The notes under the pieces: model-generated
Told to the model about the DNA's origin: nothing
The model's database searches: none
What the model saw: the letters and a program-made list of their open reading frames with translations, nothing else
Source of the DNA: Basidiobolus ranarum
Lineage: Eukaryota; Basidiobolomycota; Basidiobolomycetes; Basidiobolales
Direction of reading: 5' to 3'
NCBI GenBank assembly: GCA_040143965.1
Contig: JASJQH010007027.1
Coordinates: 1-24,496, forward strand
Length of the DNA stretch: 24,496 nucleotides
Program-made: the position numbers and the translations under genes
Part shown: positions 1-13,600 of the stretch, one piece after another
Position numbering within the stretch: the first letter of the stretch is position 1
How the letters are laid out: every line of letters starts with the position of its first letter

Positions 1-240
1 TAAAGTATTTGGGAGCCTGTTGGAAGTGATTTGGAGAATTAGAGGAATTGATGGTTTTCACTTATTAATTTATTGAGTAGAAAGTTGACATTTATAGTTT
101 TGTCAAGATATAAGCAAACTAATGCATAGAATTTGCTAAGAAATGTCACAGAAACTTGTGTGCAAAGTTTGGGGCTTCTAGCACAAGTTTGAAAAATATA
201 TATATCTGAGAACTTTGAAGTTGGTAAGAATGTTCAAAGT
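1..240 (+). repeat. Copy A of a three-copy AT-rich repeat
   Basis: The block begins at or before the window edge with TAAAGTATTTGGGAGCCTGT and runs to about 240. It aligns by eye with copy B (374-610) and with the reverse complement of copy C (630-837). Shared landmarks, in order, are GGGAGCCTGTTGGAAGTGAT, GACATTTATAGTTTTGTCAA, GTGCAAAGTTTGGGGCTTCT and ATATCTGAGAACTT. Substitutions and small indels between copies are many, so the copies are not recent. No coding frame is seen. The left boundary may lie outside the window. The element class is unknown. Confidence 0.7.
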
Positions 241-373
241 AAATTCCAATTGAAAATATTTGATAGTATCTTAGTGATTTATAAGATAACTAAGTGCTAA
301 GTTATAAAGACCTGTATAGGTGTTTATGCAATGCTAACTTCAATAAGTGCATGCTTGGGGCTCACAACCTGTT

Positions 374-610
374 AAAATATTTGGGGGCCTGTTGGAAGTG
401 GTTTGGAGAATTACAGAAATTGGTGATTTTCACCTATTGATTTATTGATTATTTAATTGACATTTATAGTTTTATCAAGATGTAAGCAATCAAACATGCA
501 CAGTATGTTAAGAAAGATCCCAGAAACATGTGTGCAAAGTTTGGGGCTTCTAGCACAGGCTTTAAAATTCCACATATCTGAGAACTTCTAAGTTGGTAAA
601 AATATTCTCA
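374..610 (+). repeat. Copy B of the AT-rich repeat, direct orientation
   Basis: This is a second direct copy, beginning TTAAAATATTTGGGGGCCTG. The landmarks of copy A occur in the same order and at nearly the same spacing: the GACATTTATAG block near 468-480 and the GTGCAAAGTTTGGGGCTTCT block at 532-551. It is separated from copy A by about 130 bp that includes a TTTGATAGTATCTTA motif near 258. That motif recurs inside copy C near 716. Confidence 0.7.
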
Positions 611-629
611 ATTAGAATTTGCTTTGAAG

Positions 630-837
630 CTTGCAGATATTTAGACTTTTCAAACTCAAGCCTCAAACTTTGCCACATGTGCTTGGAGTCTTCTTTAACA
701 TGTTCTACATGCCTTTTGATAGTATCTTGACAAAACTATAAATGTCTACTTTCTATTACATATATCAACAACAGAAAACCACCAATTTCTCTACTTCACC
801 AAATCACTTCTGACAGACTCCCAAAATTCTTTAGCAG
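630..837 (-). repeat. Copy C of the AT-rich repeat, inverted
   Basis: Read on the minus strand from about 837, it begins CTGCTAAAGAATTTTGGGAG and continues through AGAAGTGATTTGG, GACATTTATAGTTTTGTCAA and a diverged CAAAGTTTGAGGCTTGAGTT block. It is therefore the reverse complement of copies A and B. Copies A and C would make imperfect terminal inverted repeats of about 200 bp around an 837-bp unit with copy B inside, as in a foldback or MITE-like element. I see no transposase and could not define target-site duplications. Confidence 0.65.
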
Positions 838-1929
838 TATCCAGATATAGAATTCTTGGCAATATCTGGAACATGTGGCACATCACTAATAGTATACACT
901 TTCTCTTTGGAAGCACAAGTTAAATCAACTAGAGTTATGTAAGTTTGTACAAGTTCTGATTTTTTTCTAATAAATAAACATACCATAAGTTAGGTACAAG
1001 TTACTTAACTTAGCTCGAAATAGCTAACAGATAGCTAGCGCATCAATTGAATTTTAATCTTCAAAAGAAATTTTCAAACAAAACAAATCAAGTTCAAGTT
1101 AACTGCTTAATATTGGATGTTTCGTACACTTCCTAGTAGCACAACTAATTATCCTTAGCCTAGCTTGGATGAGTGATTAAGTCATATTTGGCAACTTTTT
1201 GAACCAATATTTCAACTGGCATTTTCAGAAAATACATTGTACTCCATTTTATTCCTGCAGATGGAGTGAATCTATGATAATTCGATAAATTAACCAATCA
1301 TGAGGCCGATGAATATGCGGGGTTGTAATCTAACCATGAGGTTAGTTTTACTCTGCACTATGTAAGTAATGTGTTAAAATCCGAGCTATCTGCAGAATTG
1401 TTGGTGGTGAGATTCTTAATATTAGTACTGAGAGACATTCCAATAATAAAGATCCATTTACAAGGGATAATATTAGTACTGGTTTTACAGCCTTTAACCA
1501 TGATTCTTTAATACTACTAATTGTAACCAACCTGATTTTAAGCAGGTTGACTTTATCCGCCTCGTCCCTCATCCTACGCCTTAGTCCCCTCTACATACAC
1601 TTTGGTTAATATAGAGTTTGTCTAAAACTTAAGCCTTTATAATTTCACTGGCGACATATATCCCCTCATCCAATATTTACCCACATCGTTTGGTGAATCT
1701 TTTACTGCATACCGACCGAAAAAATTGAACCATATACAGAAGGCATTACACAGTAGAATAGATATCCCTCGAAATCAACCACCATCTTGCAACATATAAC
1801 TTATTGAACCAAGTCTTTCAACCTTAGCTTAAGACACTTGTTCAAGTTTCATCTGTTGTTAACTAGAAGCAACGCAATTCTTACCTTTTCACATAACTGA
1901 AGCGTCATCAGCAAAGTGTAACGAACGAA
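838..1929. other. Intergenic region upstream of the PAK kinase gene
   Basis: About 1.1 kb of AT-rich DNA with no supported gene. The 74-codon open frame on the minus strand at 1348-1572 has no recognisable domain, and I treat it as chance. The 3' part should contain the promoter and 5' UTR of the kinase gene, but I found no clear TATA box or other site worth naming. Confidence 0.6.
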
Positions 1930-4362
<2,433 letters not shown>

Positions 4363-4748
4363 TGAACACCGTTCTGGGATACGAGGGCGAAATCATTTAG
4401 GCAGCATACCCACCCATTCCCGCCTTTTGAACTTTTTCAACCATCTCTCTTCCACATCCTCTATCGATCTATACCCTAATATTAACTTAGTCCTATTTCA
4501 TACAACGCAAGGTTAACAAACAACGAAACGAGAGTTTTAGGATTTCCAATAAAAGCGAATAAAAAATCAAAGCGAAATAATGGATTTCCAGTATATTTTG
4601 AAGGGATTTTTATATATAATTTTCCACCGATAAACCCAGAAAAAGATTCGCTTGTTAAAGAATTATAGAACATTCAACAGGGTAAATATGGTCGTAAGAA
4701 ATAGTATGAGTAGGGATACATAGTGTGGTGTATTCCAATAAAAATTTC
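4363..4748. other. Convergent intergenic region (3' ends of kinase and RPS28 genes)
   Basis: About 390 bp between two stop codons on opposite strands. It is AT-rich and carries AATAAA-like words on the plus strand (near 4547 and 4557) of the sort expected in 3' UTRs. No gene is supported. Confidence 0.6.
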
Positions 4749-5018
4749 TTAACGAAGACGTCTAGCTTCACGCTCAGATTCCATAAGTACCAAGATATCG
4801 TTTTCACGCACGGGTCCCTTGACGTTACGAATGATAGAACGAGAAGTGTCATCCATGAATTCAACACGAACTTGAGTGACACCACCACGGGATCCGGTAC
4901 GGCCGAGAACCTTGATGACTTTGGCGTGTTTAACGGGGGCTTGCTTTTCCTAAATTCACATGGATGTTAAGAAATGGGATTGTATGGGCGATACGGTGGA
5001 TGGATGGATACTTACCAT
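4749..5018 (-). CDS. RPS28: 40S ribosomal protein S28 (eS28)
   Basis: This is the small-subunit ribosomal protein eS28. Exon 1 is only the ATG (5016-5018). A 66-nt intron (4950-5015, GTAAGT...TTTAG) follows, then exon 2 (4949-4749). The product is 67 aa, the usual length of yeast S28. It contains the hallmark stretches [20 protein letters not shown] and [19 protein letters not shown] and ends in [10 protein letters not shown]. An intron placed right after the start codon is common in fungal ribosomal protein genes. It also explains why an uninterrupted frame in this region would miss the true start. The gene is divergent from RPS4. Confidence 0.96.
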
Positions 5019-5440
5019 AGTTACGAAAAACCGTTCACTGTGAAAATGACAATGAGAAAGGAGGGAAGAGAATTCTTGTTTTACAAACTTTATGATTTGA
5101 CTAGATCTGACGTCATGGAAAAAAAGGAAGAAAAAAATCCATAGGAAATATTCAATTTTCTCCAGATTAATCTTGGTTTTGTTCCTTCATACTGACGGGT
5201 GGGGAGAAGTTTTTTATTTATTATAGTTTACAATTGGGTTCGATTCAATTCCTATCTCGAGAATTTTTTTCTATCATTTCCAGCATAGTTCATTAGTTTA
5301 TTTATGACCAACCAGATGACCAACCAGAAAGAAACAAAATGAGGGGGTAGTATGATTTAGTGGCCTAGATGACTTAAAAGTCTTCGGCCTCACAAACTTG
5401 TTCTTTCTTTCCTCTTGGTTATCTTTTTGATTTGCCCATC
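5019..5440. promoter_or_regulatory. Shared upstream region of divergent RPS28 and RPS4 genes
   Basis: These 422 bp separate the two ATGs and must carry both promoters. The RPS4 side is pyrimidine-rich just before the start (TTCTTTCTTTCCTCTTGG near 5401-5418), which resembles transcription-start tracts of ribosomal protein genes. The arrangement suggests co-regulation of the two small-subunit proteins. That is an inference from layout only. Confidence 0.6.
5108..5115. promoter_or_regulatory. Perfect CRE-like palindrome TGACGTCA
   Basis: The 8-bp palindrome is the canonical binding site of CREB/ATF-type bZIP factors. It lies about 90 bp upstream of the RPS28 start codon, inside the divergent ribosomal promoter. 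An 8-mer can occur by chance, so function is only suggested by position. Confidence 0.35.
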
Positions 5441-6382
5441 ATGGTATGTGTGATTTAATATTAGCAATCATCTTAGTTTAGTATAACATACCTTAGAATA
5501 CATGTTGTGATGGATGCATTGGTTTCCTTGCTTGGATTCTTTTCATGTATGGATGAACTTGTTGATTAATCCGTGTTGTTGACTAATTAGGCTCGCGGAC
5601 CCAAGAAGCACTTGAAGCGTCTCAATGCTCCCAAGCATTGGATGTTGGATAAATTGACCGGTACTTATGCTCCTAGACCATCTGCCGGTCCCCACAAGCT
5701 CCGTGAATGTTTACCCTTGGTTATCTTTTTGAGAAACCGTCTCAAGTATGCTCTTACCAAGAAGGAGGTTCAAAGCATTCTCATGCAACGTCTTGTCAAG
5801 GTTGATGGCAAGGTCAGAACCGATACCACCTATCCTTCTGGATTCATGGATGTCATCTCCATCGAACAAACCGGAGAACACTTCCGTCTCGTTTATGACA
5901 CCAAAGGTCGTTTCACTGTTCACCGTATTTCTGCTGAAGAAGCCGGTTACAAACTCTGCAAAGTAAAGAAGGTCCAAATCGGCGCCAAGGGTATTCCTTT
6001 CGTCATCACTCATGATGGTCGTACCCTCCGTTACCCCGATCCTCTTGTCAAGGCCAACGATACCGTCAAGCTTGATCTTGAGACTGGTAAAATGACCGAA
6101 TTCATCAAATTCGATGTCGGTAATGTTGCCATGATCACCGGTGGTCGTAACATGGGTCGTGTTGGTATCATTACTCACCGTGAAAAGCATCATGGTGGTT
6201 TCGATATTGTCCACGTTAAGGATGTCTTGGATCGTCAATTCGCTACTCGTATGTCTAACGTTTTCGTCATCGGTCAAGGTAACAAGCCTTGGGTCAGTCT
6301 ACCCAAGAACAAGGGAGTCAAGCTTACCATCACCGAAGAACGTGATCGTAGAAGAGAAAAACAATTGGCTGGCTCTGCCTAA
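5441..6382 (+). CDS. RPS4: 40S ribosomal protein S4 (eS4)
   Basis: This is the small-subunit ribosomal protein eS4. Exon 1 is the ATG alone (5441-5443). A 147-nt intron (5444-5590, GTATGT...ATTAG) follows, the longest intron seen in the window. Exon 2 (5591-6382) starts [20 protein letters not shown], which is the family's invariant N-terminus, and this fixes the start. The product is 264 aa, close to the usual 260-265. The S4 RNA-binding segment ([20 protein letters not shown]) and the KOW-like segment ([18 protein letters not shown]) are intact. Codon choice is strongly biased (CGT, GGT, GTC, AAG), as expected of a very highly expressed gene. A 188-codon open frame on the opposite strand is a by-product of this bias. 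Confidence 0.97.
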
Positions 6383-6915
6383 TTTACTGACATTTCGAGC
6401 AATAAAGAGACGTTTTACATTCTTTCCATATTTTCTCGTTCACCAAAGTGATTTTTATATTTATGAAGATAAAATTCTGACTGGAATTATGGTCAATTCA
6501 GAAATTAACCATCAAATAAAACTAGCTGAAGTGCAAATTCCAGAGAATAATAAATATCGGTAAATATTGGTCACGATAACGATAGTAAGGATGAAGTGAT
6601 AAGATTTGTTTCAAGAAATCCCACGGAAAACCCTCCTAAATGATTGGACCTACGAGAAGTAAAGAATTGTTTTGTTTACAAATGTAAGGGAAAGTTAAAA
6701 CAGGGAGAAATTTGAAATTTGATTCGTCGATATCACTATTTGTTGACATTCTCCAGAAAGGATGAATTTTTTGTGACTGATATTAAAGACTCGATTTTGC
6801 TACATAATTTACCTTTGTTTACTTTTTCATTGTTAATATCGTTTTATCTACTTGTTTGTTTCTTTCTAGGTAGTGGTTACTTGAAAAATTTCTTTAGTAT
6901 ATCACTCAATATAAT
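6383..6915. other. Intergenic region between RPS4 and kinesin-5
   Basis: About 530 bp holding the RPS4 3' UTR and the kinesin promoter. It is AT-rich, and the open frames in it show no recognisable protein features. No RNA gene or repeat was seen. Confidence 0.6.
6401..6406 (+). terminator. Poly(A) signal AATAAA of RPS4
   Basis: A canonical AATAAA lies 19 nt after the RPS4 stop codon, in the right place and strand for a short 3' UTR. Confidence 0.45.
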
Positions 6916-9900
6916 ATGTCCTCTTATACTTCTCAATCAAGTGAGAATTCGATGACTTCCGGACGTCGTTCTGCTGATCCAATTAATGGACGTCGTTCTG
7001 ATCCAAACAATGGGCGTCGGTCTGTTGAAGTTCAAAAACGTAGGGAGAGAGTTGCTAAAGAGGGAAGATATCAAGACGCTGAAAAAGAAAGCAATATACA
7101 AGTTGTTATCCGTAGTCGGTAAATAGCCAACAAGTAAACCCTTTCTCTTTATTAAAACACAACTAATACGTACTATGTGTAGAGGCCGAAACGATAAAGA
7201 ATTACGCGAGAACTCTCCTTCGGCTATACAGTGTGACAGCCTCATCGGTTCAGAGATCGCTTTATCAGCAGGTCATTATGATAAAACTGCCAGAACATAT
7301 ACTTTCGACAAAGTATTTGGCCCCGAAGCTACGCAAGAGCATGTCTACGATAACGTAGTTAAATCCTTCCTTGAGGAGGTACATATATATTATATAAATA
7401 TTATGTCATATCTGTGGATACTAATACTTTATTGAACTTTAACGTACCGATTATCAGGTAATTATGGGGTAAGCATACATGTTATTCTTGGAATATCTTT
7501 GGATTCTTACATCGATACTAATGTAAATGAACACTTCTTTTAGATATAATTGTACAATATTCGCTTACGGTCAAACTGGTACCGGTAAAACTTACACTAT
7601 GGAGGGAAATCTTGAGGAAGTGAATAGCTCATTTTCCAAAGATGCCGGTATCATTCCCAGAACTCTTCACCGGTTATTTGAAAGGTTAGAGTCAGAGACG
7701 GCTGATTATTCAGTTCGTCTTTCCTTTATCGAGCTCTATAATGAGGAATTGAAGGATTTGCTTGCTCCCGATGAGGACCCAAAGAGATTGAAGATTTTCG
7801 AAGACATTACCAGAAAAGGGTCTATCGTTATTCATGGATTAGAAGAGTTCTCAGTGAATAACGCAATGGATGGCGTTCAACTCCTACGAAAGGGCTCGTT
7901 TAGACGGAAGATTGCTGCGACCAAATGTAACGATAAGTCCAGTCGTTCTCATAGCGTTTTCTCAATCACTGTTCATATTAAAGAAACCACACCTGGTGGT
8001 GAGGAACTCCTTAAAGTTGGTAAACTTAACCTAGTTGATTTGGCTGGTTCCGAGAATATCGGACGTTCTGGTGCTGAGAATAAACGAGCCAGAGAGGCTG
8101 GCATGATCAATCAAAGTCTACTCACTCTTGGAAGAGTCATCAATTCTCTCGTAGAGAAATCCCCTCATATTCCTTACAGAGAGAGTAAGCTTACTCGTTT
8201 ACTTCAAGATTCCCTTGGTGGTAAGACAAAAACTTGTATCATTGCCACCGTTTCTCCAGCTAGGATCAATTTTGAGGAAACTCTGAGTACTCTGGAGTAC
8301 GCTATTCGTGCTAAAAGTATTCGCAACAAGCCAGAAGTTAATCAAAAACTTACGAAAATCGCCCTTATCAAGGAATATGTGGACGAAATTGACAGGCTTA
8401 AATCAGAACTCATGGTAAGTCAACAGCAATGGTACCTTCTCCTTCCCCTTCATCTCATGACTAATCATTAATTTTCAAGGCTACTCGAGACAAGAATGGT
8501 GTGTATCTCACCTCAGATAATTATCAGTCACTAGTAGATGAAAATGAAAGCAATAAGGAGCTTGTGGATGAGCTGAAGAAAAGTATGGAGACAGTACAAG
8601 AACAATTAACTCAGATCACCGACGAGTTTAAACAAAAAATGGATCTCCTAAATAGAACATCCGAACGTCTTGCAACTACGGAAAAAGAATTAGAAGTCAC
8701 TGCTGAATATCTTCAAGCAACCTCACAACATCTCGAGGTTACCAAGCAAACCCTGGAGGAACAAAAGATTCTTACTGAGGCTCATACTGAAACTGAGAGT
8801 ATGCTCAATTCTTTAGCTAATGGGTTAGTGTCTACCCTCAAGAGTAGTGTTGAGGATTGCCAACATCTACACGCAAAGATTGACCGTAAGAGCGCCATTG
8901 AGATGGAGAATCGACGACTTTTCAAGGAATTCCAACAATCATTGACTTCCCAATCGGAAGATCTTGAGGCTGAGATTGAAGAGTTCAAGCATGAACAAAA
9001 CACCTTTATGGATTCTTGCATCAGTCATTTACAAGAGTTTGTTGGTCAGAAATTGCAAGAGCTTGTACAGCAAGAAACGTCTATTGATGAGGCTACTCAA
9101 GCTATCTCTCAACGTCACTTGGGCATCGAGAAACATATGGAGACTTTCGCGAGTACCACAATGGCTAATCATCAGCATGTCTCTGAATCTCATGATACTT
9201 TGAAAACATCTGTTCAAGGGAAAGCCGCAACATTCCAGCAAGTGGGTAATGATCTGTTCGAGACATTCCGTCAAGAGTTGTTAAAATATCATAATGGCTT
9301 TATGGTTTGGCAGCAAAAGATGGAGGGAAGTTTCCAGAAATTGGCCAATAACTCCAAATCACAAATGGCAAAGCAAAGTGAGCTGATAGCATCATTGAAT
9401 CGCATGGTTCAAACCGAGACCGAGGAAGAAATTCAAAAACTTCGCAAGCAAAATGAAGAATTGTCTATGGCGCTTACACTTGAAAAGGAAAAGAATGGGA
9501 AATCGAAACAACAATTACTTTCTAGTATAACGGTGCTGATCCAAGACCACAGTGCTAAGCGACATGAGAGCCTCAAGTCTGCAATGGGTCAAATGGAGGT
9601 TTCGTTGTCCAAGAATAGTACTGCTCTTGATAACTTCAAAACCTGCTTCAATTCGATGTCTAGTAAAGCCTCTACCGAGATCACCAGCTTTACTGCCAAG
9701 ATAGACTCCTCCACTCAACAGGTCCTTGATGAAATCACAGCAGGATCTAAGCATATCGAATCCTATCATAGTAGTAATACTGTGTTGGCTGATGGTACTA
9801 GATCTCAATTGATTGCCCACGTAGAGAATTCCCAGAATGTTGTTGGGGAGCAATTGAAGAAGATAGAAAATGTTAATCTTGAATTGTTGGATGAATCCCA

Positions 9901-10276
9901 CAAATATCACAATGGCCACATGAAAGCAACCCAAGACCTTCGTTCTAGTATTTCACAAAAACTCAATTCTTCCAGATCAGCGGATGTGGAGATGCAAAGT
10001 GAACTGTCCTCGCACAAGAATGAGATGATCAGTGATTTCTCAACACTTACTGATAGCGTCAGTACTATGCGTAGTTTAACTGATGATCACTTATCCCATA
10101 CTAAGAGCACCATTGATCATCTGGTAGATCAAGATATTCGGGTTGATGAGTCTACGGGTACAACCCCCAAAAGACGCAAGTTTAACTACGAAAACACTTG
10201 GTCACTTACACGTCCTCATCAAGAAATCTTAGAGGAGCGTAGGCACAAGTCTTGTAAAACTGCTGACTCTCAATAA
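6916..10276 (+). CDS. BIMC: Kinesin-5 (BimC/Eg5/Cut7-type) mitotic motor
   Basis: This is a plus-end-directed homotetrameric motor that slides antiparallel spindle microtubules. Exons are 6916-7118, 7183-7378, 7458-7468, 7544-8414 and 8480-10276, giving 1025 aa, a normal length for the family. The motor domain shows [12 protein letters not shown], the P-loop GQTGTGKT (146-153), switch [10 protein letters not shown] (266-274) and switch [10 protein letters not shown] (300-307). A long coiled-coil-prone, Gln/Glu/Ser-rich stalk follows. Near the end, [17 protein letters not shown] (985 onward) is a BimC box whose Thr989-Pro is the expected Cdk1 site for spindle targeting. Exon 3 is an 11-nt micro-exon encoding V-I-M-G just before the P-loop exon. 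The N-terminal extension holds three GRRS tetrapeptides (16-19, 25-28, 33-36) spaced by Asp/Asn/Pro. Confidence 0.95.
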
Positions 10277-10673
10277 TTGCATCCTGTACCAACATACTCT
10301 TGATTATCTCGCTATATGATCACATCTACCCATTAGAAGATTGTCATATGTGAAATGGAACCATCGATCCTCGAAATGATACTCAAGTGCTGGCCATGTG
10401 TTGTCATTTAAAAAACTCTTGTATGTACGAATATTCTTGATGTTCAGTTCTGCTTCTCTTGAATTATAATAAATCCCATGTTTTCACTTGTACATATCTG
10501 ATTGATTTAGGGGTATGTTATTTATTAATGTGGTAGAAACCTTTTAGCTGTGAGGGGGAGCAGAGGGGAAGGGGGTTAAGGTAAAAAGCAAAATTACATG
10601 AAATTTATACCCGAGAATTGTTGAGGTAGAATGAAATAAACAAAGGGAATTTATTTGAAAGATCGAAATAAAA
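10277..10673. other. Convergent intergenic region (kinesin-5 / SEC7 3' ends)
   Basis: About 400 bp between two stop codons on opposite strands. AT-rich 3' UTR-like sequence; a purine-rich stretch (about 10550-10585) is the only visible bias. No gene is supported. Confidence 0.6.
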
Positions 10674-13600
10674 TCATTCTTTTAAGAACTTGTTAGCGAT
10701 CTTTTCAAAGAATTGTTCCAATATCTCTCTTACTTCTGGTCGATCAACAGAGATCATTTTTACTCCAAGCAGGAAAAATCCTTTGATTTCCTTGCGTAGT
10801 TGGTCCAGTTTTACTGGGGGTTCAGATTGGGAATTCATCTCCTCGGATGGTTGTACTTCCCAAGGAATTTCCACCAATTCTTTATAAATGGTGACTACCA
10901 CTCTGGACCAGATGGCTATATCCCGATTATATTTGACCTGATCTTCTAACATAGCGATGTATCTTGTCAGTACCTTTGTCGATTCATTCACAATCAGGGG
11001 TAGGATTTTATCGGCTTCCGCTAATTCGGTATCATGGTCGTCACCGTAGAGTTTGTATAGGTCAAAGGTGAGTTGAAGATATGAGGACAACCCGAGCATT
11101 TCTTGCTTAACAAGATTGGGCATTTGCTGGACGTATCCAGCTTTCCACAAATGCAAACGAAGTTCGTAATTGGTATTGAAATCATGGGCAGTCTTGTATG
11201 ACTGATGGATACACAAGATCACTCGACTACGAAGATTGGCCGGCATAGACTGCAAGAGTGGTGCTTTAGGATTCGAAGAAAGATCAACAATAGCCTGTAT
11301 CACCATCAGATGATTAGAGCATTTTAATAGTGCATACATAAAGTCGATTTTCTTTGTTTGTTTGCTTTGATCACGATTGGGATCTAAATAGAAAAGTTCC
11401 GTAGGAGTGGTCAACGCTGATACTTCCAACAGAGTAGCAACGCAGAGTTCCCAAAGTTCCGGCGTAAATCTGGTCGTGTTCTCTTCGATCATTTTTTGGA
11501 GACTTGTAATTCCCTTTTGACTCAAATTCTCATTTTTGGTCTTGGTAAACTCTACTGTCATGTTCAATATGATTTTTACGAAATCTGGCTCGGTGGAAAG
11601 CACATCGAAATAGAGGCTATACAATTCAATCATGGAATCGATTGCTCGGCTCCATACAGGGATGAGTTCTTCGCGACGCTGGAATCCTTCATCTTGGAGA
11701 TCTTCAAAAAGTGGGAGAAGAACGCTTCTAAAAATGGTGCTCCAGAATGTGGCATCAAACAGCTTTCCAGAGGATCTTAAAGAATCGAAAAGAATCGAGA
11801 GGGCTTGGTCACGAACGTCACTTGAGGGTGAATCAACGGCTATTCTAGAAAGCCCCGAGAAAAGAGGGAACCATTTCAAGAATAGTCGTTCTTCTTCAAT
11901 CGTAGCGGTATCAGTAGGTTCTTCGGGTAGTGAATAGCGTCGAACCAAAGTGGGGGGATTGTCGGTGGTGGCTTCGGTAACAAGGCGACCCACACAATAG
12001 TGAAGTAAATCAATGGCTTTATGGATGATCTTTGAGTTTCCTTGGAATACAAAGTCCACTATACAGCTAGTCAAGTCGACAAACACTGGTCCGATCAAAT
12101 CGAAGTATTTCTGAGTAATTTGCTCCACAGTATCAAAAGCGCTCTTCACTAGTTCGTCATTGCCACCTTCAGCAATACGGCCACAAACGAGGAAAATGAT
12201 TTTCCAACCAGATTTGATATTGTTGGATCTGGCACTAACCAGATTGTTCAGTGATTGTATGATTAAATCTTGTATGGCGGCTGATTTGTTATGATTTATA
12301 ATGTATTCAAACGGTTTGAGGAATTCATTTTGAGTATGGAAGTGGGCCAACTCATCTCGCTCCAAGAATTTCGTACTCAATTGTCTCAATGAATCAATTG
12401 CAAAGGTTGCGACATCTGGATTGGAATTACATCCCATAGTGTTAAAGTGGGGCTGAAGGATACTCCAAATCTGTGCCCATTCGAAACGAATACGACTCAT
12501 GTTATAGTAAGTAATTTCCACAATCTTTTGCATGCTGAACATTCTAGGCCCACTACGATTCCCCTCTACTTCATCTAGTGAAACCTTACAGAGAGCACGG
12601 TAGAAGTGAAGAATGGCATTTCCGCTTAAGTTAACACTGCGAGAGAAGATACGGTCGATGACCACTAGCGTCTCCTGTGATTGGAGATCACGGACAAAAG
12701 TTGCCAATGCTGGGCGCGCTCTCAAATCCTCGGCACGGTAGCTATCGTAATGAGCGGCTCCTACAAGAGACCCAAACCAACTTGACTTTCGCGTATTTTG
12801 AGAGTCACTATGGACCGTATCAATGCTGGCTCTAGCTGAAGAGGTGGGGGATTCCATCGAGGGACGAATGGCGGAGTCGCCAATCAATTGAAGTCTCTCC
12901 ATCTGAGATATAACATACAGAATTATTTCCCATGAGCTCTCAAGGTATTCCCCATTTGCCTGAGCAATGGAAAGTAAGCTTCTCACGGCAGCTATGTTCT
13001 TATACTTGAGATTCTTGACTTGGCTAAGAGCGGTCAACTTCGCTAATGAGGAGATAAATGCATCACGCTCGATTTCCAATCGATACAGACAACAAATACG
13101 GATGGCCCCTTCAAACCCATTTAGACACAAGCTAATGGTCTCAGATTGCAGAGAGGGGTGACCTTTTCCTTCTTCTCCAGTAGTGCGAGCATCAGTAGCA
13201 TGCTCAAAAATAAGACTGAGAGTGGCCATAAGAGGGCACCATGCAACAGCAAACATTGGTTTGACATGATCTGCATGGGTCGCACTTCGATAAACGGCCG
13301 TGGGACGATGCTCAGATAACAGTGAAACCATTTTGTACTCTATATTGACAACCTCATTTTTGTGAAGTTTCGAGTTGGGTTCTTTAGCCATTTCCATAGC
13401 TTTCTCCTCGTTCATTACAATCTCATTAGTAGATATATCATCGAAGATTTCCCCCAAAAAGTCGGTAGAAAGATCAACGCTGATTCCGCGATTGTTATGA
13501 ATGAAAGCCTGTTTATCCATTCTATTTTTCACCTGCGATGAATGCTGATCTGTGTTTAGCATAATGATAGAGAACGCGAGGATATACGCAGTATCAGCGT

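Noticed and set aside
1348-1572. 74-codon minus-strand frame left of the PAK gene
   Set aside because: Hydrophobic Leu/Ile-rich composition typical of AT-rich noncoding DNA; no start context, splice partner or recognisable domain.
5237-5246. GGTTCGATTC, a tRNA B-box-like word
   Set aside because: No matching A box, acceptor stem or anticodon arm could be folded around it. It lies in the ribosomal protein promoter region.
5711-6277. 188-codon open frame antisense to RPS4
   Set aside because: It lies wholly opposite a highly biased ribosomal gene, where stop codons on the other strand are rare. It has no family features.
7391-7440. Read-through of kinesin exon 2 into its intron as a shorter product
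   Set aside because: The open frame continues only briefly into AT-rich intron sequence and would end before the P-loop. The micro-exon path restores the family sequence.
9515-9934. 139-codon open frame antisense to the kinesin stalk
   Set aside because: It lies opposite a well-supported coding exon, and its composition shows no domain.
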